Source of the DNA: Mycobacterium hubeiense
GTDB lineage: Bacteria; Actinomycetota; Actinomycetes; Mycobacteriales; Mycobacteriaceae
Assembly (NCBI RefSeq): GCF_002838065.1
Contig: NZ_PIZU01000023.1
Span: forward strand, 1-64,000
Reading direction: 5' to 3'
DNA length: 64,000 nucleotides
Position numbers and translations under genes: made by a program
Notes under the pieces: generated by a model
Databases searched by the model: none
Seen by the model: only the letters and a program-made list of their open reading frames with translations
What the model was told of the DNA's origin: nothing
In this document: one piece after another, positions 57,859 to 64,000 of the stretch
How positions within the stretch are numbered: position 1 is the stretch's first letter
Layout of the letters: each line of letters starts with the position of its first letter

Positions 57859-58187
57859 CCCGTCCCGCAGCGATCCGGCTCACCGACTTGGCCGACCCGG
57901 TCTTTCCGGAGGCGGCGCAACCGATGCGAGAAGCCTTGGCCGGCTACGGCGCCACCCTGCAGCTGGCGCCCGACGAGTTGCTGGCAGTGGCGAAAGAGCG
58001 TACCGGCCTTGACAACTGGGGTGATCCCGCGTTCCGGGAGCGCCTCGACGTGTTGTGTGCGGCGCTACGCGAAGAGGCTGACCTCTCCGACGTCGGCGTG
58101 GCCGTGGTGTTCGAGCAGGTGGTGCAGAACCTGGTGAACCGCCTTCGCCTGGAAGCGCTGATCGCCGCGCATCCCGAGATCGACTAG
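57855..58187 (+). CDS. Sulfotransferase, N-terminal part, cut by an in-frame amber stop
   Basis: A 110-residue piece that matches the N-terminal region of large mycobacterial sulfotransferases: VAKERTGLDNWGDPAFRERL, EADLSDVGVAVVFEQVVQNL and NRLRLEALIAAHPEID. TAG at 58185-58187 then ends it, and the next codons in the same frame (VRIERPIIICGLPRTGTTHL) are exactly the continuation expected. A GAG-to-TAG change would explain it. It starts at GTG overlapping the DUF1214 stop by 4 bases. Alone it lacks the nucleotide-binding motif, so it is probably non-functional unless the stop is read through. Confidence 0.8.
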   Translation: MTRPAAIRLTDLADPVFPEAAQPMREALAGYGATLQLAPDELLAVAKERTGLDNWGDPAFRERLDVLCAALREEADLSDVGVAVVFEQVVQNLVNRLRLEALIAAHPEID

Positions 58188-59111
58188 GTGCGGATCGAAC
58201 GCCCGATCATCATCTGCGGGCTGCCCCGCACCGGAACCACTCACCTGCACAACCTGATTGCCGCCGACCCGGCGATCCGCTACCTCCCGTACTGGGAGAG
58301 CCTCGAACCGTTCCCCGCGCCCGGCGAGGACGATCCGGCACCTCGGCGGGAGAGGTGCGCGACGGGCCTGGACCTGGTGAACACGTCGATGCCCGATTTC
58401 AAACGGATGCACGACATGACCGTCGACCACGCCCACGAGGAAATCCAGCTGCTGGCCAACGACATCTCCGGCATGCTGTTCGAAACCACCTACTACGTAC
58501 CGAGTTTCGCCGCTCACTACAAGACTCACGACCAGGCTCCGTCCTACGCGTATTTGAAGCGCACCCTGCAGGCGTTGCAGTGGTTGCGGGGCGGCAGGCG
58601 GTGGGTGCTGAAGTCGCCGCAGCATCTGGAGCAGTTCCCGACGTTGGCGGCGACGTTCCCTGACGCTACTTTCGTTGTGACGCATCGCGATCCGGTCGAA
58701 GTGACGCAATCGATGGCGACGATGATCAGCTACGCCGCGCGCATGGGATGCGCCCACCCCGATCCCGTCAAGATCTCTCGCTACTGGCTCGAGCGCGCGG
58801 AGGACTTGCTCAACGGGTGTGTTCAGGACCGCGACGTGCTGCCGTCAGCGCAGTCGATCGACGTGCGGTTCGAGGACTTCATGGCCGACGAAGAAGGCAC
58901 CGTCGCAGCGATTTACGAGCTCGCCGAGCAACAGTTCGACGATCGGGTCCGCGCCGCCATGACGCAGTTCCGGGCCGACCATCCGCGTGGCCGCTACGGC
59001 GGGGTCATCTATCAACCGTCCGACCTCGGGCTGGACCCCGACGAGGTCGCCGCCCGGCTGGGCACCTACCGCGACCGGTTTGTCGCCGATCAACCCCTGG
59101 AGAATCGATGA
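58188..59111 (+). CDS. Sulfotransferase family protein, catalytic part
   Basis: A 307-residue PAPS-dependent sulfotransferase domain. The 5'-phosphosulfate loop PIIICGLPRTGTTHLHNLIA lies at the N-terminus; the 3'-phosphate region DATFVVTHRDPVEVTQSMAT follows, with VLKSPQHLEQFPTL between them. GTG at 58188 directly follows the TAG that separates it from the preceding fragment in the same frame; no ribosome site can lie between them, so translation would need reinitiation or readthrough. It overlaps the next gene by 4 bases (ATGA). The joined length of about 418 residues is typical for the family. Confidence 0.82.
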   Translation: MRIERPIIICGLPRTGTTHLHNLIAADPAIRYLPYWESLEPFPAPGEDDPAPRRERCATGLDLVNTSMPDFKRMHDMTVDHAHEEIQLLANDISGMLFETTYYVPSFAAHYKTHDQAPSYAYLKRTLQALQWLRGGRRWVLKSPQHLEQFPTLAATFPDATFVVTHRDPVEVTQSMATMISYAARMGCAHPDPVKISRYWLERAEDLLNGCVQDRDVLPSAQSIDVRFEDFMADEEGTVAAIYELAEQQFDDRVRAAMTQFRADHPRGRYGGVIYQPSDLGLDPDEVAARLGTYRDRFVADQPLENR

Positions 59112-60163
59112 ATCAGCCCATTTCCGCTGACGCCTGGGTCGCCACCAGCCTCGGCGATCCGGTCAAGGTCCTCGAACGGCAAACGGTCGAGGTGCGACCG
59201 CCGGGGCCCAACGAGATCCGAGTGGCGGTGCAGGCGTTCTGCTTGAACTTCAACGACATCGACATCATCCGGGGCCGCTATACGACGCTGCCGCTGGAGC
59301 CGCCGTTCGTCCCGGGCATGGAGAGCGTCGGCGTCGTGGAAAGCGCGGGACTGGGTGCCGAGCATCTGGTCGGCCGGCGGATCGTCGGTATCCCGGTGAT
59401 GGCGTTCGGCGGGTACGCGTCCTACGCGATCGTCGACGCCGCAACCGCTTTGGAGCTGCCGGACTGGATCAGCAACACCGACGGGGCCGCGCTGCACTAC
59501 CCGTTTCACCTTGGCTGGTTCGCGCTTCGCGAGCGGGGGAGGCTACAGCCCGGCGAGACGCTGCTGGTGCATGCAGCCGCCGGCGGAACAGGTTCGGGCG
59601 CATTGGTTCTCGGCAAAGCACTCGGTGCGCGGGTGATCGCGACCGCCGGCAGCGACGAGAAGGTGGCGTTCTGCAAGGAACTCGGCGCGGACCATGCGAT
59701 CAACTATCGCAACGGCGACTGGGTGGACGAGGTCATGGACCTGACCTACGGGCGCGGGGTGGATGTCGCGTTCGACGCCGTCGGCGGTGACGTGACCGTC
59801 CAGACTTTCAAATGCATGGGGTTCAACGGTCGGCATCTGATGGTCGGCTTCGCCGAGGACATCACGCTGGAAGACGGCGACTATCTCACGCCGCGGCCCA
59901 TCGCCTACGGCAACTTCGACCTGTGCGGAGTGTGCCTGGTCTACGTCACCGACCCGGTGGCGATCCGCCGCACGCTCGGCTTCAACTGGCCGGCCCGCTC
60001 GGCCGGGCTCGACGCCCACGCCCAGATCCTCGAGCTGATCCGCACCGGCAAGATCCGGACCGTCGTGGGCGCCGAGGTCGGATGGGAGGATCTGCCGGAA
60101 GCGTTGCAGCGCATGGAGTCACGGTTGACGACGGGGCGCCTCGTCGTCACCGCCGGCGCTTAG
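59108..60163 (+). CDS. Zinc-independent MDR / quinone oxidoreductase-like protein
   Basis: A 351-residue medium-chain reductase. The substrate domain has VRPPGPNEIRVAVQAFCLNF and PFVPGMESVGVVES; the Rossmann domain has ETLLVHAAAGGTGSGALVLG and a cofactor edge ATAGSDEKVAFCKELGADH. The catalytic-zinc Cys, Glu and structural Cys of ADHs are missing, so it is the quinone oxidoreductase/enoyl reductase type. Its start overlaps the sulfotransferase stop by 4 bases. It completes the TetR operon. Substrate unknown. Confidence 0.9.
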   Translation: MNQPISADAWVATSLGDPVKVLERQTVEVRPPGPNEIRVAVQAFCLNFNDIDIIRGRYTTLPLEPPFVPGMESVGVVESAGLGAEHLVGRRIVGIPVMAFGGYASYAIVDAATALELPDWISNTDGAALHYPFHLGWFALRERGRLQPGETLLVHAAAGGTGSGALVLGKALGARVIATAGSDEKVAFCKELGADHAINYRNGDWVDEVMDLTYGRGVDVAFDAVGGDVTVQTFKCMGFNGRHLMVGFAEDITLEDGDYLTPRPIAYGNFDLCGVCLVYVTDPVAIRRTLGFNWPARSAGLDAHAQILELIRTGKIRTVVGAEVGWEDLPEALQRMESRLTTGRLVVTAGA

Positions 60164-60248
60164 CTGGTTGATCACTCCCAACATTTGGGGGTAATCCACC
60201 CGCCAAGGGCTCCTGGTTTGTTCCCCTCCGCGAACGGCTACATCAGAG

Positions 60249-60262
60249 TTACTGTCGAGTAA
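60249..60262. promoter_or_regulatory. Inverted repeat upstream of fadE
   Basis: TTACT and AGTAA form a perfect 5-bp inverted repeat with a 4-base centre, ending 24 bases before the fadE ATG. It may be the operator of a distant TetR or FadR-type regulator; none of the local palindromes share its arms. Confidence 0.55.
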
Positions 60263-60286
60263 TAGCCGGACGGGCGGAGGTGCGCG

Positions 60287-62179
60287 ATGACCGCAACCGA
60301 ACATGTCACCGAGCGACAGGCCAGGCAGGTCGCCGAGCAGGCCCGGGAGGCGCAGTGGCGCCAACCAAGCTTCGGCAAGGAGCTCTTCCTCGGCAGATTG
60401 CGGCTGGACCTGGTGCATCCGCATCCCAGCGGCGCGCCGGAGGCCGCCGAACGCGGTGAGGCATTCCTGGCCAAACTCCGCGAATTCTGTGAGACGCAAA
60501 TCGATCCCACGGTCATCGAACGGGACGCGCAGATCCCCGACAAAGTCATCCTGGGCCTCAAGGAGCTTGGCGCGTTCGGCATGAAGATCGCCCCCGAGTA
60601 CGGCGGAATCGGTCTTTCGCAGGTGTACTACAACAAGGCGCTGGCGCTCGTCGGCTCGGTGCATCCGTCACTGGGCGCACTGCTCTCCGCGCACCAGTCG
60701 ATCGGGGTGCCGCAACCCGTCAAGATGTTCGGCACCGACGAGCAGAAGCAGGCCTGGCTGCCGCGGTGCACCCGCGAGATCAGCGCGTTCCTGCTCACCG
60801 AACCCGACGTCGGCAGCGACCCGGCCCGGCTGCACACCACCGCAACGCCCGACGGCGACGACTATGTGCTCAACGGCGTCAAGCTGTGGACCACCAACGG
60901 TGTCATCGCCGACCTGCTGGTGGTGATGGCCCAGGTGCCCAAGAGTGACGGCCACCGAGGCGGCATCACGGCGTTCGTCGTCGAAGCGGACGCACCCGGC
61001 ATCGTGGTGGAAAACCGCAACGCGTTCATGGGATTGCGCGGCATCGAGAACGGCCTGACCCGGCTGACGGATGTGCGGGTGCCCGCCGCGAACCGCATCG
61101 GCCGCGAGGGCGAAGGGCTCAAAATCGCGCTGTCGACCCTGAACGTGGGGCGGCTGTCGCTGCCGGCGGTGTGCACGGGGTCGGCGAAATGGTGTCTGAA
61201 GATCGCCCGCGAGTGGTCGCGCGAACGCGTGCAGTGGGGCAGGCCCATCGGTGAACACGAAGCCGTCGCCGGAAAGATCGCATTCATCGCGGCCACCGCC
61301 TACGGCCTGGAGGCGATGCTCGACCTGGCCAGCGAGCTGGCCGATGCGGGCGCCACCGACATCCGGATCGAGGCGGCGCTGGCCAAGCTCTACGGCTCGG
61401 AGATGGGTTGCCTCATCGCCGACGAGCTGGTGCAGATCCGCGGCGGGCGGGGATTTGAGACCGCCGCGTCCCTGGCCGCCCGAGGCGAACGCGGCGTACC
61501 GGCCGAGCAGGTGCTGCGCGACCTGCGGATCAACCGCATCTTCGAAGGCTCGACGGAGATCATGCATCTGCTGCTCGCGCGCGAAGCCGTGGATGCGCAT
61601 CTGTCGGTGGCCGGCGACATCATCGACCCCGACGCCGATCTGCAGCACAAGGCGAAGGCGGCCGCACAGGCCGGCAAGTTCTACGCGCGGTGGCTCCCCA
61701 CCCTGGTGACCGGTAAGGGTCAGCTACCGACGTCGTATGGCGAATTCGGGCCGCTGGCAACACATTTGCGGTACGTGGAACGGGCCAGCCGCCGTCTGGC
61801 GCGCAGCACGTTCTACGCGATGTCGCGCTGGCAGGGCAAGCTGGAGCACAAGCAGCGATTCCTGGGTCGCATCGTCGACATCGGCGCTGAGTTGTTCGCG
61901 ATGACCGCCGCTTGCGTTCGGGCGCAAAGAGACCGTGCCGACACCACCGCGGTCGAGCTTGCCGACGCGTTCTGCAGCCAGGCCCGGGTGCGGGCGGAGA
62001 AGCTTTTCGACGAGCTCTGGAACAACAGCGACGACTCCGACCGCACGCTGGCCCGCGGCGTGCTCGACGACCGCTACACCTGGCTGGAGGAAGGCATACT
62101 CGACCCGTCGATCGAGGGCCCGTGGATCGCCCAGCATGGTGGTGACGCGAAGCACGACGTGCACCGCGTCATCCGCTGA
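60287..62179 (+). CDS. Acyl-CoA dehydrogenase, large type (FadE10-like)
   Basis: A 630-residue flavin dehydrogenase of fatty-acid beta-oxidation. It has an N-terminal extension (residues 1-60), then the ACAD core LGAFGMKIAPEYGGIGLSQV, FLLTEPDVGSDPARLHTTAT, NRNAFMGLRGIENGLTRLTD, ESAKWCL-like helices, RGGRGFETA and NRIFEGSTEIMHLLLAREAV, followed by a C-terminal helical domain like that of long-chain and FadE10-type enzymes. The Glu in FEGSTEIM is at the position of the base in many ACADs. It ends 4 bases before the convergent isocitrate lyase. Confidence 0.9.
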   Translation: MTATEHVTERQARQVAEQAREAQWRQPSFGKELFLGRLRLDLVHPHPSGAPEAAERGEAFLAKLREFCETQIDPTVIERDAQIPDKVILGLKELGAFGMKIAPEYGGIGLSQVYYNKALALVGSVHPSLGALLSAHQSIGVPQPVKMFGTDEQKQAWLPRCTREISAFLLTEPDVGSDPARLHTTATPDGDDYVLNGVKLWTTNGVIADLLVVMAQVPKSDGHRGGITAFVVEADAPGIVVENRNAFMGLRGIENGLTRLTDVRVPAANRIGREGEGLKIALSTLNVGRLSLPAVCTGSAKWCLKIAREWSRERVQWGRPIGEHEAVAGKIAFIAATAYGLEAMLDLASELADAGATDIRIEAALAKLYGSEMGCLIADELVQIRGGRGFETAASLAARGERGVPAEQVLRDLRINRIFEGSTEIMHLLLAREAVDAHLSVAGDIIDPDADLQHKAKAAAQAGKFYARWLPTLVTGKGQLPTSYGEFGPLATHLRYVERASRRLARSTFYAMSRWQGKLEHKQRFLGRIVDIGAELFAMTAACVRAQRDRADTTAVELADAFCSQARVRAEKLFDELWNNSDDSDRTLARGVLDDRYTWLEEGILDPSIEGPWIAQHGGDAKHDVHRVIR

Positions 62180-62183
62180 GCGC

Positions 62184-64000
62184 TCAGTCCTCCTTGCGGA
62201 TCAACCGCATCAGCGCCTCGCGATCGGGCGCAAGCAGTTCCGCGATCCGCTCATGGTTCAGGTCGGCGACGATGATCTCGCCCACCTCCTGGTAGACGTC
62301 GCGGAAGATGCCGTGCGACTTCATCTTCTCGGTCTGGTACACGTTGTCCTCGGTGGGCGTGACGTAGTACACCGCCTCCGCCTTGAAGCGGTGCACCAGC
62401 CAGAGATGGACCAACGTCATCAGTCGCTTCTTGCGCAACTTCTCGGCGAAGGTGTTCTGGTCGCGCACCGTCAGGATGCTGCGGCCGTGCCGGTCTTTGA
62501 TTGGATCGACGATGACGTTGGCGAGCTTCTCCTCCTCGCCGCCGTCGCGTTCGCCGAAGATGCCGAGCTCCAACACATCCGAGCCGGGGCGTGTCGGACG
62601 CAGCTGAACTCGCAGCTTCTCGCCGAGCTGATAATGCTCGCTCCACAGCGCAAGCCATTCCTCGAGCAGCTTCTTGGGCACCTCGGTCTGCACCAGGTGC
62701 TGGTGCTGCGTCGAACCCTTGCCCATGGCCTTGGTGGTCGCCGTGCGGCCCGACGACGCGGCCAGCGCGGCATCGCTGCGCGGCCCGCCGACCAGGGTTT
62801 GCGGTGTGCGGTACGGCGATTCGACCAGACGCATCTTGCGCTGCAGACGCGCCAGCGCGAGCATGCCGTCCTGTCGCAGCGCGGTGGCGAACTCCTCGGC
62901 GGCCACACCGTCGATCTGGTGCCCGCCGTAGGTCATGAAGTTGAAGACGAAGCCCATCTTGCCGAGCTCTTCGGGGAAGCGCCGCATCTCCTCGTCGCTC
63001 ATACCGGTGGTGTCCCAGTTGAACGAGGGGGACAGGTTGTACGCCAGCATCTTGTCGGGGTACACGGCGTGGATGGCGTCGGCGAACTGTTTGGCGTCGG
63101 CCAGGTCGGCGGTCTTGGTCTCCATCCAGAGGATGTCGGCGAACGGTGCCGCGGCCAGTGACTTGGCGATCGCATACGGGATGCCGCCGCGGACTTGGTA
63201 ATAGCCCTCGGGGGTCTTGGCCCGTTCTGGATCCCAGCCGGCGTCGGCGCCCAATTCCCGCGCCTTCTCGCGAGCTTCGTACAGCGACGCGCGTTCGGCG
63301 AACCGCTGCCATTCCGCGGCGCTCATCTCCGGCGGCTCGCCCTCGTTCTCGCGGAACTGCAGCAGTTCGGCCACCGCGTCGCCGTAGGTCTCCAACCCGG
63401 CGTCCTCCTGCCAGGCGTCGACGAACTGCGACTCGACCTTGTCGAAGAGCGCGTCGACCGATTGCTCCTCGCCGTTGCGCCACGTCTGAGCCGCCTCGGC
63501 AATCAACGCCGTGATGCCCTGGCGCTCCAGCCAGGTGTCGGCGGCGGCGTACTCACCGTCGGGCAGCGAGTAGAGCAGATGGCCGTTGAGCTCGGTGACC
63601 CCCGACTCGTAGAAGCGCCGCATCATCGCGAGATAGCATGCCTTGTACGACGGGATCTTCAGGTTGGTGGCGCCGAGCAGGAACGGCTGGTCACGCTCGT
63701 CGGCGCGGCTGTCGATGAGGTTGGCCGCCTCGGCGTCGGTGCGCGCGACGATGATGCCGGGCACCCGCATGATGTCCAGCTGGAAGCGCGCGGTGTTGAG
63801 CCGCTTGATCTGCTCGTCGGAGGGAACCAGCACCTTGCCGCCCTGATGCCCGCACTTCTTGGTGCCGGGGCGTTGGTCCTCGATGTGATATCCGGGCACG
63901 CCGGCCTCGACGAAACGACGAATCAGGTTGCGCACGTGCGGATCTCCGCCGTGACCGGTGTCGGCGTCGGCGATGATGAACGGCCGGTAGTCGGTGGCCG
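62184..64000 (-). CDS. aceA: Isocitrate lyase 2 (long type), 5' end beyond the window
   Basis: At least 605 residues of the glyoxylate-cycle enzyme that splits isocitrate into succinate and glyoxylate. The catalytic motif is KKCGHQGGKVL, preceded by FIIADADTGHGGDPHV and YHIEDQRPGT; the second half has the ICL-core PFADILWMETKTADLADAKQ, SPSFNWDTTGMSDEEM and FNFMTYGGHQIDG. The C-terminal extension of about 150 residues (VLELGIFGERDGGEEEKLAN and beyond) marks it as the long ICL2 form, whose extension mediates acetyl-CoA-responsive tetramer regulation. It is truncated at the right edge of the window; the N-terminus is missing. It is convergent with fadE. Confidence 0.95.
   Translation of the reverse strand, partial: ATDYRPFIIADADTGHGGDPHVRNLIRRFVEAGVPGYHIEDQRPGTKKCGHQGGKVLVPSDEQIKRLNTARFQLDIMRVPGIIVARTDAEAANLIDSRADERDQPFLLGATNLKIPSYKACYLAMMRRFYESGVTELNGHLLYSLPDGEYAAADTWLERQGITALIAEAAQTWRNGEEQSVDALFDKVESQFVDAWQEDAGLETYGDAVAELLQFRENEGEPPEMSAAEWQRFAERASLYEAREKARELGADAGWDPERAKTPEGYYQVRGGIPYAIAKSLAAAPFADILWMETKTADLADAKQFADAIHAVYPDKMLAYNLSPSFNWDTTGMSDEEMRRFPEELGKMGFVFNFMTYGGHQIDGVAAEEFATALRQDGMLALARLQRKMRLVESPYRTPQTLVGGPRSDAALAASSGRTATTKAMGKGSTQHQHLVQTEVPKKLLEEWLALWSEHYQLGEKLRVQLRPTRPGSDVLELGIFGERDGGEEEKLANVIVDPIKDRHGRSILTVRDQNTFAEKLRKKRLMTLVHLWLVHRFKAEAVYYVTPTEDNVYQTEKMKSHGIFRDVYQEVGEIIVADLNHERIAELLAPDREALMRLIRKED

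Noticed and set aside
1..64000. CRISPR, prophage, insertion sequence or tRNA genes
   Set aside because: I looked for repeat-spacer structure, transposase or integrase motifs and tRNA cloverleaf patterns and saw none.

Overview
This is a high-GC, gene-dense chromosomal segment with about 70 protein genes. I saw no rRNA, tRNA, CRISPR array, insertion sequence or prophage in it. The gene content is mycobacterial: an antigen 85 mycolyltransferase, a mycolic acid cyclopropane synthase/methyltransferase, MmpS/MmpL, Eis, FurA-KatG, the long isocitrate lyase (ICL2), CYP124 and CYP125 P450s, an LpqH-type lipoprotein, DUF732 and DUF5078 secreted proteins and an F420-type LLM oxidoreductase. The many oxygenase and lipid/sterol genes suggest a free-living, Mycolicibacterium-like species. 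The order nitronate monooxygenase, cinA, macro-domain gene, katG-furA, aceA recalls, from memory, the Rv1894c-Rv1916 part of M. tuberculosis with much inserted or rearranged material.

Layout. 0-6 kb: an oxygenase cluster (TetR and class A FAD monooxygenase around a perfect operator, CYP124, a Baeyer-Villiger monooxygenase, a SnoaL-like protein). 6-13 kb: a Trp-rich secreted protein, an SRPBCC protein, an Mpt53/DsbE-like thioredoxin with its CcdA partner, a GerW-like pair, DUF1918, a cysteine-free antigen 85C-like enzyme and a mycolate methyltransferase. 12-20 kb: DCC protein, nitronate monooxygenase overlapping an agmatinase, thioesterase, threonine dehydratase, POT peptide transporter, a Pro-rich membrane protein and an L,D-transpeptidase. 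20-23 kb: fatty acid hydroxylase with a FadR-like regulator, LpqH-like lipoprotein, XRE-MmyB regulator. 23-31.8 kb: CYP125, molybdopterin oxidoreductase with TetR, nitronate monooxygenase, HAD hydrolase, DapB-like reductase and a steroid-type SDR. Three exact KstR-type operators lie in the intergenic regions of this stretch.

31.8-42 kb: a family 2 exo-glucosaminidase whose signal peptide has no ordinary start codon, cinA, eis, alpha/beta hydrolase, macro domain, and an ABC permease with an ATPase fused to a cyclic-nucleotide-binding domain. 42-50 kb: small conserved proteins, LLM oxidoreductase, YaaA, a lipoprotein, then mmpS-mmpL with a DUF5078 (Rv0455c-like) and DUF732 pair convergent to it, which looks like a siderophore-export locus. 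50-64 kb: phosphodiesterase, glutamine amidotransferase, DUF4188, furA-katG, a TetR-DUF1214-sulfotransferase-quinone oxidoreductase operon in which the sulfotransferase is cut by an in-frame amber codon, a FadE10-type acyl-CoA dehydrogenase and ICL2, which runs off the right edge.

The most notable observations are the KstR-like regulon stretch, the amber-split sulfotransferase, the missing start of the glucosaminidase, the natural Cys-to-Ser change at the antigen 85C site equivalent to Cys209, and the self-contained operator palindromes next to four local regulators. I did not find a clearly new type of defence or mobile system.
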